From Anaerohalosphaeraceae bacterium (GTDB taxonomy: Bacteria; Planctomycetota; Phycisphaerae; Sedimentisphaerales; UBA12454): a stretch of 64,000 nt of DNA. The notes under the pieces were generated by a model, which searched no databases, had not been told where the DNA came from, and worked only from the letters and a program-made list of their open reading frames with translations. This document shows positions 18,985-28,316 of this stretch, in pieces (the stretch's first letter is position 1; every line of letters starts with the position of its first letter). Location of the stretch: assembly GCA_021108375.1 (NCBI GenBank), contig JAIORA010000016.1, positions 1 to 64,000 of the forward strand, read 5' to 3'. A program made the translations under genes and the position numbers.

Positions 18985-20529
18985 ATGGCTAAGAAATTGA
19001 CGAAAATAACGGTAAAAGCTGCAAAATCACAATACGACAAGGCTTCCGCCGACGTACTGGCACTCGGTATATTCACCGATAAAAAACCCGACCCTGCCAT
19101 AATCGCCCTCGACAAAAAACTCGACTCGGCCATCTCGCAGGTAAAAAGAACAGGCGATTTTACCGCAGAACCACTGGCCACCGCCATCATTTATACTGCC
19201 AGCAAGATAAAAGCTAAAAGGCTCTTACTCATCGGTCTGGGCGACAGCAAAAAAGCAGACCATAATACCTTCAGGGCTGTTGCGTCAAAAGCGGCTATGA
19301 AAGCGACAAAGCTCAAAGCAAAATCCCTCGCCCTTGCTTTCAACTTCTCAGTAGCAAAAGTCGACATCAAAAAAGTCGGTCAGGCCATCGCCGAGGGCAT
19401 TCACTTTGGCGGCTATAAATACGATGAATTCGTAACTGCTGATGACAAGAACAAAAACGATAAAAAAATTCTCACCGCAACCGTAATCGAAAACAGCGAT
19501 TCCAAACTTAAAAAACTCTCTGCCGGCATAAGGACTGGGCAAATCATAGGCTCGGCCCAAAACTTCTCCCGTACTCTCTGTAACCGTCCTGCAAATATAA
19601 CTTACCCTGCAACGATTGCCGCTGACGCGAAGAAAATCGCGCGCACCAATCCGAATTTGACCTGTACGGTCTATAACGAAAAACAGTTGAAAGCCAAAAA
19701 GGCTGGCGGCATACTTGCTGTCGGTGCAGGCAGCGGCCACAAACCGGCAATGATAATCCTGAAATACAAACCCAAAAAAGTTAAATCCCTCGCCGCTTCT
19801 CCTGTCGCTCTGGTTGGCAAAGCGATAACGTTTGATTCCGGCGGCATCAGTATCAAACCTTCTGCCGGTATGGACGAAATGAAAATGGATATGTCCGGCG
19901 GAGCATCCGTTCTGGCAGCGATGGACGCTATCGCAAAGCTAAAATTACCAATCGAAGTTACCGGCATAATCTGTGCCGCTGAAAACATTCCCGGCCCAAA
20001 CAGCTTCCGTCCCGGCGACATAGTAACCACTCTCAGCGGTAAGACCGTTGAAATTCTCAACACCGATGCCGAAGGCAGAATGGTACTCTGCGATGGAATT
20101 CACCTCGCAAATCAGCTCAAATGCAAAACCATTATTGACATCGCTACCTTAACCGGTGCTTGCGCCGTCGCGCTCGGCAAATACAAAGCCGGCCTGTTCA
20201 GCAATGACGACAAACTCGTCGGGAAAATCGAAGCCGCTTCGACTGATAGCGACGAGGCTGTCTGGCATATGCCCGGCGGCGATGAATATGCCGATGAAAT
20301 CAAGAGCAAGATTGCCGACTTGAAGAACATAGGCAACTCACGTTACGGCGGAGCGTGTACCGCAGCGGCATTTTTGGAGCAGTTTGCCAGCAAGACAAGC
20401 TGGGCGCATATCGATATTGCAGGCCCGATGGATGCTTCTGATACGCAAAAAAAGGTAACGCTGCCCGGCTCTGTCGGTTTTGGCACAAGGCTGTTTTTAA
20501 GTTTACTAATGAAAATGGCAAAAATTTAA
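18985..20529 (+). CDS. pepA: Leucyl aminopeptidase (M17)
   Basis: VGKAITFDSGGISIKPSAGMDEMKMDMSGGASV...NTDAEGRMVLCDGI...NIGNSRYGGACTAAAFLEQF. Confidence 0.95.
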   Translation: MAKKLTKITVKAAKSQYDKASADVLALGIFTDKKPDPAIIALDKKLDSAISQVKRTGDFTAEPLATAIIYTASKIKAKRLLLIGLGDSKKADHNTFRAVASKAAMKATKLKAKSLALAFNFSVAKVDIKKVGQAIAEGIHFGGYKYDEFVTADDKNKNDKKILTATVIENSDSKLKKLSAGIRTGQIIGSAQNFSRTLCNRPANITYPATIAADAKKIARTNPNLTCTVYNEKQLKAKKAGGILAVGAGSGHKPAMIILKYKPKKVKSLAASPVALVGKAITFDSGGISIKPSAGMDEMKMDMSGGASVLAAMDAIAKLKLPIEVTGIICAAENIPGPNSFRPGDIVTTLSGKTVEILNTDAEGRMVLCDGIHLANQLKCKTIIDIATLTGACAVALGKYKAGLFSNDDKLVGKIEAASTDSDEAVWHMPGGDEYADEIKSKIADLKNIGNSRYGGACTAAAFLEQFASKTSWAHIDIAGPMDASDTQKKVTLPGSVGFGTRLFLSLLMKMAKI

Positions 20530-20549
20530 TACTGAAAGGCTCATAGATT

Positions 20550-21137
20550 ATGGATTCTGACATCAATAAAAATATCGATCTGCCGAGGCTCGAAAAGGCA
20601 GTAACCGAGATGCTAAAAGCTGTTGGCGAAGACCCTGAACGAGAGGGGCTTAAGGATACGCCGGGACGTGTTGCGAGGATGTACACAGAACTTTTGGCCG
20701 GTGCAGCACGCGACCCTAAGGAACATCTTAAAAGTGTGTTCAGCGAAAGGTGCGACGAGGTCGTGCTTTTGCGGGATATTCCGTTTTACAGTATATGCGA
20801 ACATCATATGATGCCCTTCATCGGCAAGGCACACGTGGCTTATCTGCCGGATGAAAAAGTTTTGGGAGTGAGTAAGCTCGCCCGAATAGTTGATTGCTTC
20901 GCTCGGCGGATGCAGGTGCAGGAAAGATTGACGGCTCAGATAGCAGACTTTTTGACGGAGAACCTCAAGCCGCAGGGCGTGGCTGTTGTGCTGGAGGCAT
21001 CGCATAGCTGTATGACGATAAGGGGTATAAGAAAGCCCGGTTCGACAATGGTTACGAGTGCGCTGCGCGGGGCATTCAAAAAAGACCCCCGTAGTAGAGC
21101 TGAAGTACTCAGTCTGATGCATAGCGGCAGGGAATAA
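20550..21137 (+). CDS. folE: GTP cyclohydrolase I
   Basis: [25 protein letters not shown]...[20 protein letters not shown]...[20 protein letters not shown]. Confidence 0.97.
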   Translation: MDSDINKNIDLPRLEKAVTEMLKAVGEDPEREGLKDTPGRVARMYTELLAGAARDPKEHLKSVFSERCDEVVLLRDIPFYSICEHHMMPFIGKAHVAYLPDEKVLGVSKLARIVDCFARRMQVQERLTAQIADFLTENLKPQGVAVVLEASHSCMTIRGIRKPGSTMVTSALRGAFKKDPRSRAEVLSLMHSGRE

Positions 21138-21142
21138 TAAAA

Positions 21143-21943
21143 ATGCATCAACTCTCACGATTAGTACGGTTTGCTATTAATCCGTTCCTTGACGGTATGG
21201 CTGTTGGGGCTAACTCTTATTGCGCTAAACCGGTCGGCGAAGGACTGGCAATATGTATGGGGCTGTGGGTTGAATTAACAGGTTCTATAAATCCGGATAC
21301 CGGGTTTGTCGTTAATGTTGTCGATATCGATAAAATTGTTCGCAATACCGCTGTTAGTATGTTTGATGAATATATCAAAGAAAAATATCGAAAAGACTGT
21401 CATATCAGCTGTGAAAATCTGGCAGTGCTATTGCAAGAGGTCAGCGCCAAACTTAGCGAGGAATTCGCTCCCTTAAAACTTGAGCAGGTTTGGCTGGAAC
21501 TTGCGCCTAATAGAAAACTTGGAATAAAAACTGAGGATGCGGATATGATGTATTTCGGAGAAAAATTTGAGTTTGCGGCCAGTCATAAGTTGTGGAATGA
21601 CCGATTCAGTGATGAGGAGAATTTTGAAGCGTTTGGTAAGTGCGCCAACCCTGCGGGGCACGGCCATAACTACATAGTAGAGGTTGTCGTTAAAAAGGCA
21701 ACGGACGAAACCAATCTTGAGACAGGGCGGTTTGAGCAGATTGTAAATGACGGATTTATAAAGATGGTTGACCATAAAAATCTTAATGTTGATGTTGAAC
21801 ATTTTCTAAAAGTTAATCCGACTGTCGAAAATATCGCAGAGTTCGTCTTTAAAAATCTTGATGGTAAGTTCGGCTCGGCTAAACTCGACAACGTTACAGT
21901 GTGGGAAAGCAGTCGGACATTTTGCAGCTATCGAAGCGATTGA
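21143..21943 (+). CDS. 6-pyruvoyl-tetrahydropterin synthase/QueD-family protein, apparently two-domain
   Basis: C-terminal half FEFAASHKLWNDRFSDEENFEAFGKCANPAGHGHNYIVEVVVK; N-terminal half has a degenerate similar layout. Confidence 0.82.
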   Translation: MHQLSRLVRFAINPFLDGMAVGANSYCAKPVGEGLAICMGLWVELTGSINPDTGFVVNVVDIDKIVRNTAVSMFDEYIKEKYRKDCHISCENLAVLLQEVSAKLSEEFAPLKLEQVWLELAPNRKLGIKTEDADMMYFGEKFEFAASHKLWNDRFSDEENFEAFGKCANPAGHGHNYIVEVVVKKATDETNLETGRFEQIVNDGFIKMVDHKNLNVDVEHFLKVNPTVENIAEFVFKNLDGKFGSAKLDNVTVWESSRTFCSYRSD

Positions 21944-22007
21944 AGTTTTTTACTCACCACGAATTTATTTTAACCGCGGATTACACAGATTTTATAAGTT
22001 CAAAAAA

Positions 22008-22037
22008 TGGATTCCCGTTTTCACGGGAATGACAAAG
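22008..22037 (+). repeat. Dispersed hairpin repeat TGGATTCCCGTTTTCACGGGAATGACA
   Basis: Same family as 2832, 38708, 52158. Confidence 0.8.
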
Positions 22038-22107
22038 ACAAGATTGCCACGGTCTGTGGGAAAGAATATCCGGCGAGTTTCTCTAACAGTGGGGAAGGTA
22101 TAAACCA

Positions 22108-22142
22108 TAAGCACCAACCCGTAAGGCAAGACCTACGGGCTA
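22108..22142 (-). repeat. REP-like hairpin TAGCCCGTAGGTCTTGCCTTACGGGTT
   Basis: Inverted match to 62791-62820; interrupted at its TA edge by MITE-like element A. Confidence 0.75.
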
Positions 22143-22299
22143 GAGCATTTTAAGATTTTATGTACTGGTTTAGGCCGTTATGAGGACAAGGCTGGCAAAG
22201 AAGATTGCGCAGCGATATTGAAATCTCGCGAGCAAATCTGATGCTGTCAGTCGAAGCCACAGTAGGCATAAACGGTACACTAAAAATTAAACTGCTCTA
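22141..22299 (+). mobile_element. MITE-like element A, copy 2 (159 bp including flanking TAs)
   Basis: Aligned without gaps to 8330-8488. Confidence 0.8.
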
Positions 22300-22327
22300 A
22301 AGGGCGATATGGTTTTTGAAACAAATT

Positions 22328-22966
22328 TCAAAAGAGCTGGTCCAAGCTATCGCAGACCGCTGCGCCGCAGGCGATAAGCCTTTTTTTGTTTTGGTGGCCG
22401 CTTGGTATGAGAACGCAATCGAATCCGGTTTGACAGGCAACTTCAAAGTCGTGCGTAGTGTCGCCTATCATCAAAACCTCTGAGCCTTTTACCTTCAACT
22501 CCTCCAGTAATGATTTGCCTATATCTATTTTGCTGTGGGCGTAATAATCGGCCAATCCCGCGATTTTTTCAAAGTATTTTCTTAATCCAAGTTTTTTTAG
22601 TGCTACTTCGAGACTGCCTTGATGGGCGGCAGAGAGGACGTGCTGGGCCTGGCCAGCGTGCCGCAATTTTTTTAATGTTTCCAGAACGCCATTTTGCAGA
22701 GCGCATTGGTGTATTCGGCTTTCATAGCCAGCGATGTATTCGGCGGCAACTGAATCGAAACTTTCCTTCTCGAAGTCGAAGCCTATTTTACGGTAGTAAT
22801 CGATAACAGGGAAATCGAAATCTTTCTGGTACTGCTGCATAGAGACCGGCGGCATTTTGCGTTTGCTCAGAAGAGAGCCGAGTACATCAACGCACAGCCA
22901 GGCATCATCGAGTATTGTGCCGTTAAAGTCCCAGATTATGTGTTTGTATTTCTGTATATCACCCAT
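22328..22966 (-). CDS. HAD-superfamily hydrolase (phosphoglycolate phosphatase-like)
   Basis: IIWDFNGTILDDAWLCVDVL...VLSAAHQGSLEVALKKLGL...VLMIGDTTHDFEVACQTGFDCVLI. Confidence 0.87.
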   Translation of the reverse strand: MGDIQKYKHIIWDFNGTILDDAWLCVDVLGSLLSKRKMPPVSMQQYQKDFDFPVIDYYRKIGFDFEKESFDSVAAEYIAGYESRIHQCALQNGVLETLKKLRHAGQAQHVLSAAHQGSLEVALKKLGLRKYFEKIAGLADYYAHSKIDIGKSLLEELKVKGSEVLMIGDTTHDFEVACQTGFDCVLIPSGHQNKKRLIACGAAVCDSLDQLF

Positions 22967-23100
22967 ATTTGATGGTGATTATGCGCGATATGCCGAGACA
23001 ATTCAAATTAAATTGTATTTGACAGCTTAGATGTGCTGGTATATTCTTATTGCCTGTGGCGGCACAGTCAGACTTTTTCATTTAACGAAAGGATTTTGTT

Positions 23101-23358
23101 ATGGAAGAAAGTACAAATCAGAATGTTCAAATTTCCGAAAAAAATGGTGTTGTGGCCTTGCTGCTTTGCCTGTTGCTTGGCCCGTTAGGTATTCATCGCT
23201 TCTATGTAGGTAAAGTAGGTACCGGCGTGCTTATGATTCTTGCGACCCTTCTCACCTTTGGGTTTGCAGGTGGGATTTGGGCATTAGTGGATTTGATTAT
23301 GATTGTTGTCGGGGCTTTTACCGATTCGGACGGCGCAAAAATTAAACTATCTAACTAA
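23101..23358 (+). CDS. TM2 domain-containing protein
   Basis: LLLCLLLGPLGIHRFYVGKVGTGVLMILATLLTFGFAGGIWALVDLIMI. Confidence 0.9.
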   Translation: MEESTNQNVQISEKNGVVALLLCLLLGPLGIHRFYVGKVGTGVLMILATLLTFGFAGGIWALVDLIMIVVGAFTDSDGAKIKLSN

Positions 23359-25685
23359 GGCTGTATTGTTTCAGTGCTGTTGGGTTCTGCTATCGGGACT
23401 GGTTCGGGAGATGCGGGTGGAGCGATGGTGTTTTCCCATTTGTCCAGCAGCTTCTGCCATTGGGGCCGAGCTTGTTTGTCAGGTGTTTTTATTGATTTGA
23501 GCGAATTGAGAACCTCAGGCAAAGCATTTGGCTCAGGGTTGTTCTCGAAAAAGCTATTAAGTGTTTTTGATATCGGCGATTGCTCTGGTATATCGCTGGT
23601 TAGCAGTACGTTTGAGAGCAGTTGTTTTGCTGACTCTATCTGTCCGCTGCTTAGGTGTACCTGAAGGATATTATTCTTTATAAGGCTCTGCTGGTTTGGG
23701 TCAGTGGTGTTTTGCAGGAGTATGCCGAAATATCTCGCGGCTGGTTCATACATAGCCTGAGTTTTGTAGTACTCAGCCATAGATTTTCTAATATCGTTTA
23801 GCAGTTGCTCATCTTTTTTAGCTTCGGCTTTTTTTTCAGCTAATTCGAGCAGGCTTTGCATCTTTGCCAATTTGGCGATGTCTTTATTTGTTTTTTCAGC
23901 TTGCGAGAATTTTTGTACCCAATTGAAAATCACATCGGCGGGGCAGTACTGAAAGATGTTTGTCATTGATTCAAGGGTGCGTTTCTTTTCGTCTTCCGAT
24001 GGAGCAGAATCTGCTAACGCTCCGAGCCATTCGAGGTCGTCTTTGGTGCCTATGAGTCCTGCGGTTTCGATTAGCTGCAGGCGTATTTTTGGACTATGAT
24101 GCCGAGTAAAGCCGTATTGTTTCATAAGAGTAAACGCTCCTGCAGGGTCGATTCTGGAAAGGCCGGTAACGGCAGGCTCTGCGATAGTAGTGTCTTTGCT
24201 GGAGATTTCGTCAGTGAATATGTTTCTGAACGTCTCGGCAGCGATGGCTTTGTAGAAGCTGTTTGAAGAACAAAGTCTGGCCATCTCGTTGAGTAAGGCG
24301 GCTTTTGTTTTGCTGTTAGGGTCGCTGTTCTTATAGTAGTCTGCCATCAGTGAAAAGTAAGGTTTGACCTGAGCGGGTGCCATTCCGTTGTGCATAAGCA
24401 GGTTGCCTATTGCCGAGGCTGAGGTGGCCGGATCGGTGCTTTTCATAAAATCAGCTGCAATGTCAAGGGCTTTCTGTCGTAAAAGCGGGTCGATTTTTAT
24501 TTCCGCCCCGGGCGACAGTGCATAATTACATACCCTGCCCAAGGCAGTTAGCTGACGAGTTTTGGCCCCCGTGTTGGTTTCGACTCTTAGCTGTTCAAGC
24601 AAGGCAGAGGCAGAGTTGACATTGGTTAACATTCCAAGCAGCTCTGCGCTGGCAAGTCTTACGGTTACGGCTTTATTGCTGACGAGCTTTATTATAGGCC
24701 CGGCCAGTATTTCCAGCGGCAGCGGCTTGCCGCTCTTTCGCCACATATTGATTTTTTCTATCGCCCAGAGATGAATCTGGTTGTCTCCGGAGACGAGCTT
24801 TTCGGCGATGAATTTTGCGCGCTCGGTATCATCAATTATTCTGGAGTAGATTGTTTCGAGCGATTCTATGTACATCTCTTTCCATTTTTTGGCTTCGGTA
24901 GTCAGTTGTCGTGTTTTGTCCTGCTGGGCTAACAGTCTTTCGCGGAGTATGTCCGAGCGGCTCTTTTTCCCCAGGTCCTTGAGAACCTTGAGCCAAAGCT
25001 CTCTGTCGTTGCCAAGCGGCAACCATTCCTGTAGAGCATTCGAGGCGGCTGAGGATATTGCAACGTCTTTGTTGTCGAGCAGGTCGATGAGTTCTGAAAC
25101 GGCCTCTTTGTCGGGGCGAATCTGCAAAGCGTAAATAGCGTTTAGCTTTGCCCAGGTTGGCAGGTTGTTTGAGGCAATTATAGTATTGAGTCGGTTTCCG
25201 ATTTGTTTGTATGGGAAAATCAAACTTGCCTGAGCAGCCAGTTTTGCTGTTTCGTCCTGCTGGGTTTGGATTATATTCATCAGCGGGTCGATGAAATCAT
25301 TGCTCTGCTGTACAAGCTGAGGCCAACTTCTTGATTTGGCAATCGCTTTGCAGACTGAGCTTTGGGCGGCGAGGTTATCTGAAGCGGCAAGAGCCTTGAG
25401 CAGTATTTCTCGTGCATCGTCGGAAGAGTTCTTCAGCAGTTCGGCGGCAGTGTCAATCCGTATTTGTTCATCGCTGGAATTGGAAAGTGTCCAACTGTTT
25501 ATTTTTATCTGGCCTGTCAGCGGCGTTGAATCATTTTTATCGGTCGCTGCGACTCCTACTGTGAACGGACACAGCACGGTTAGCAGTATCGATACCAACG
25601 CAAAGGTTGTAAGGGGTAATCGCTTCATATCATTAAATCGGAACATAGCACTGTACGCTTTATAAATATATCGGTTCGGAATCAT
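23355..25685 (-). CDS. Exported HEAT/TPR-like repeat protein
   Basis: Signal-peptide-like N-terminus; repeated helical segments (SAASNALQEW, AVTVRLASAELLGMLTN, ADYYKNSDPNSKTKAALLNE). Confidence 0.6.
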   Translation of the reverse strand: MIPNRYIYKAYSAMFRFNDMKRLPLTTFALVSILLTVLCPFTVGVAATDKNDSTPLTGQIKINSWTLSNSSDEQIRIDTAAELLKNSSDDAREILLKALAASDNLAAQSSVCKAIAKSRSWPQLVQQSNDFIDPLMNIIQTQQDETAKLAAQASLIFPYKQIGNRLNTIIASNNLPTWAKLNAIYALQIRPDKEAVSELIDLLDNKDVAISSAASNALQEWLPLGNDRELWLKVLKDLGKKSRSDILRERLLAQQDKTRQLTTEAKKWKEMYIESLETIYSRIIDDTERAKFIAEKLVSGDNQIHLWAIEKINMWRKSGKPLPLEILAGPIIKLVSNKAVTVRLASAELLGMLTNVNSASALLEQLRVETNTGAKTRQLTALGRVCNYALSPGAEIKIDPLLRQKALDIAADFMKSTDPATSASAIGNLLMHNGMAPAQVKPYFSLMADYYKNSDPNSKTKAALLNEMARLCSSNSFYKAIAAETFRNIFTDEISSKDTTIAEPAVTGLSRIDPAGAFTLMKQYGFTRHHSPKIRLQLIETAGLIGTKDDLEWLGALADSAPSEDEKKRTLESMTNIFQYCPADVIFNWVQKFSQAEKTNKDIAKLAKMQSLLELAEKKAEAKKDEQLLNDIRKSMAEYYKTQAMYEPAARYFGILLQNTTDPNQQSLIKNNILQVHLSSGQIESAKQLLSNVLLTSDIPEQSPISKTLNSFFENNPEPNALPEVLNSLKSIKTPDKQARPQWQKLLDKWENTIAPPASPEPVPIAEPNSTETIQP

Positions 25686-25690
25686 TATTT

Positions 25691-26779
25691 CTATTTCATA
25701 ATCTCGTCAGCTATTTTTTTTGCGGCATCTGTTCTGGCGTTTTTCAGGCAGTTTGTCCGCATTTTTTCAAGCATTTCCGGCGAATTCATAATTTTTGCCA
25801 ATACCGGCCAAAGCAATCGAGCGGTTTTTTCGGTATCACACATATCGGTTACAATCCGCCCGCAGTCGTATTTTTCAAGCTGGGCGGCGTTAATCTGCTG
25901 GTGTTTGTCGCGATGGTACGGGTACGGCAGGTAAATTGCCGGCGTTGCTGAGGCAGCCAGCTCCGCGATGCTCATCGCCCCGGCTCGCGATATTGCCAGG
26001 TCGGCACAGGCTAAAAGTTCTGGCATATCGTCGCAAAAATCGAGGATTTTCAGGTTTATTTTTGCATCTTTATATATGGTTCTTACCACATTGTAATGAG
26101 TTATGCCTGCCAAGTGAACTATCTGCCAGTCGTTCGCGAACGATTCGAGCTTGTCCAGCAGCAAGCCTATGACACCATTGATGTTTGCCGCTCCGCCTGA
26201 TGCGCCGGTTATCAGAAGCGTTTTCTTTTTTGGACTAAGCCCCAGTTTCGCTATCGCCACAGGCCTGTCGGTTTTGGCAAAAGCACTTCGCAGAGGCGAG
26301 CCGGTTACGATAGTTTTTTTGCCGAAATACTTTGCGGTTATTTCAAATTGGACAAAGACCTTTTTTGCCGCTCGTCCGCAAAACTTGTTAGCTTTGCCAG
26401 CTACGGCATCGATGTTGAGCATATAGATATCCAGTCCTATATTCTTTGCTACTCGTACTGCCGGGGCAGAGACGAATCCGCCGATAGTTATCAGGACGGC
26501 ATCTTTGTCATTGCCGATAGTTTGTCTTACAATTTGTTCCGACTGTCTGAACGATTTTATGAATTTCAGGATAGCTTTGGGACTCTTGCCGGGCGGCGAG
26601 GCCGGCAGCGGTACGTAGTTATGCTCCGAAGTGGAGAGTATTCTCGCATCGATAGGCCTGTTACTGCAGAAGAAGGTTATTTTTGCCTGCGGGTCTCTTC
26701 TTTTGAGTTCCTCCGCGATAGCCAGCCCGGGATAAAGATGTCCGCCGGTACCACCTCCGGCAAAATAATATGTTTTCAT
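25691..26779 (-). CDS. murG: UDP-GlcNAc--MurNAc-pentapeptide GlcNAc transferase
   Basis: MKTYYFAGGGTGGHLYPGLAIAEEL...GGFVSAPAVRVAKNIGLDIYMLN...AISRAGAMSIAELAASATPAIYLPYP; ATG at 26779, the longer track ORF is an antisense extension over ftsW. Confidence 0.93.
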   Translation of the reverse strand: MKTYYFAGGGTGGHLYPGLAIAEELKRRDPQAKITFFCSNRPIDARILSTSEHNYVPLPASPPGKSPKAILKFIKSFRQSEQIVRQTIGNDKDAVLITIGGFVSAPAVRVAKNIGLDIYMLNIDAVAGKANKFCGRAAKKVFVQFEITAKYFGKKTIVTGSPLRSAFAKTDRPVAIAKLGLSPKKKTLLITGASGGAANINGVIGLLLDKLESFANDWQIVHLAGITHYNVVRTIYKDAKINLKILDFCDDMPELLACADLAISRAGAMSIAELAASATPAIYLPYPYHRDKHQQINAAQLEKYDCGRIVTDMCDTEKTARLLWPVLAKIMNSPEMLEKMRTNCLKNARTDAAKKIADEIMK

Positions 26780-27942
26780 TGGGTTTTCCCGCTTGAATTT
26801 CTTGTGATGTTTATGAGTATCCCGACAGCGGCGGCGGCAAGGAGCAGATGGCTTCCGCCGGCACTTATGAACGGCAGAGCGATTCCCTTGGTTGGGAGCA
26901 GCCGGGTAACAACGCCCAGATTTATCGCCGCCTGGGACGCAATGGTTAAGACGATGGCAAAGGCAAGTAGCCTGCCGAAATTGTCCCTGCATCTGTGGAT
27001 TGTCATAACCCCGAGAATTATAAAAAGGATAAACAGCAATACGACCGCAACGACTCCAATAAAGCCCATTTCTTCAGCGACGATTGCGAATATAAAGTCG
27101 GTGGTGTCTTCGGGCAGGTGGCCGTACTTGCTGATTCCTCTGCCAAGCCCTTTGCCGAGCAGGCCGCCCGTTGAGATGGCGGTTAAAGACTGCTCTACCT
27201 GGTAGCCGGCAGCTTGCGAGGAAGCATCGGTTGGGGATAGAAAGGCGGTTATTCTTTCGATTCGCTCGGGTGATTTTATTATCGCCAGCGTTAGTACGCC
27301 TGCCAGTACGGGAATTGGTGTTATAAAATGCCACCACTTTGCCCCGGCGACGAGCAGTATTGTAAATGAGATTGCTCCGAGAAACGCTGTCGTGCCGAAA
27401 TCCTCAATTATGATTAAGCCCAAAACAAGGCCTATCAGTATTATCAGCGGCAAAAAGCTCTTTTTGAATAGCCGTAATTTTTCGCCAAGTTTTGCGGAGA
27501 CGGCTGAAAGGAAGAAAACCAGTGCCCATTTTGCCAGTTCGGACGGCTGGAAGTTTATTGTTATCGGCCCTGCTGGCACTCTTAGCCATCTGCGAGCGTA
27601 GTTTACTTCGGTGCCGAGGCCGGGAATTAACACTATGACGAGCAGGGCGATACTAATTAACAGCAGCCAACTGAGCGGATTTTGGATTAGGCCTGATGGC
27701 CGAACCGACTTAAAGGCCAGCCATTTGTAGTTAAAGAGGCTCACGGCCAGCATTACGGCGATGGCAAGTATGCAGAAGAAGAGCTGACGCAACTCAAGAT
27801 AATTATAGAAATTTTTCCAGTCGTAGTCAGCGCCTACCCTTGCACTTGCGCTGAAAACGAACACCGCGCCGAAGCCTATTAAGGTGACGACTAACGCTGC
27901 GATGGAATCTGCCAATTTGTTATTATCGAAAGTGTTTTTCAC
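26776..27942 (-). CDS. ftsW: FtsW/RodA-family SEDS protein
   Basis: NFQPSELAKWALVFFLS...GYQVEQSLTAISTGGLLGKGLGRGISKYGHLPEDTTDFIFAIVAEEMGF...ALPFISAGGSHLLL. Confidence 0.93.
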   Translation of the reverse strand: MKNTFDNNKLADSIAALVVTLIGFGAVFVFSASARVGADYDWKNFYNYLELRQLFFCILAIAVMLAVSLFNYKWLAFKSVRPSGLIQNPLSWLLLISIALLVIVLIPGLGTEVNYARRWLRVPAGPITINFQPSELAKWALVFFLSAVSAKLGEKLRLFKKSFLPLIILIGLVLGLIIIEDFGTTAFLGAISFTILLVAGAKWWHFITPIPVLAGVLTLAIIKSPERIERITAFLSPTDASSQAAGYQVEQSLTAISTGGLLGKGLGRGISKYGHLPEDTTDFIFAIVAEEMGFIGVVAVVLLFILFIILGVMTIHRCRDNFGRLLAFAIVLTIASQAAINLGVVTRLLPTKGIALPFISAGGSHLLLAAAAVGILINITRNSSGKTQ

Positions 27943-28013
27943 GATAAGCGATTATGCTGTAATATCGGCCAATAATCAATCAAATTTACATCTTAGGTGT
28001 CTGGGGTAGCTTA

Positions 28014-28316
28014 TCAAGAGGCCTTGTGGAGGGTCTGTAATTGGAATTTGATGGTTTTTTTAAACTCAGGGCTGATTCTGCACCACTGAAGAACATCTAC
28101 CCTGAAAGGTAAATCCGATTCTGAAAACGCATCTTTCAGTAATGCTAACGTTTTAAAATCGACCGGAACAGAACCCATAATTGCAATATCCAAATCCGAA
28201 TGAGTCTTTGCGGTATCGGCAGTCCGTGAACCAAACGCCATCACCTCGTGGTTGGGTAAATAGCTATCTATGATTTCGTAGACAATTTTAAATTCTTGTT
28301 CAGATATTTTAATCAT
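28014..28316 (-). CDS. MNT-type nucleotidyltransferase (antitoxin-like)
   Basis: VMAFGSRTADTAKTHSDLDIAIMG matches GSRX...SDLDIA minimal nucleotidyltransferase motif. Confidence 0.88.
   Translation of the reverse strand: MIKISEQEFKIVYEIIDSYLPNHEVMAFGSRTADTAKTHSDLDIAIMGSVPVDFKTLALLKDAFSESDLPFRVDVLQWCRISPEFKKTIKFQLQTLHKAS

Noticed and set aside
26780-26992. N-terminal extension of murG in the ORF track
   Set aside because: Overlaps ftsW coding region; the conserved MurG start MKTYYFAGGGTGGHLYPG is at 26779.
26348-27205. 285-aa plus-strand ORF spanning murG/ftsW
   Set aside because: Antisense to two confidently identified genes.
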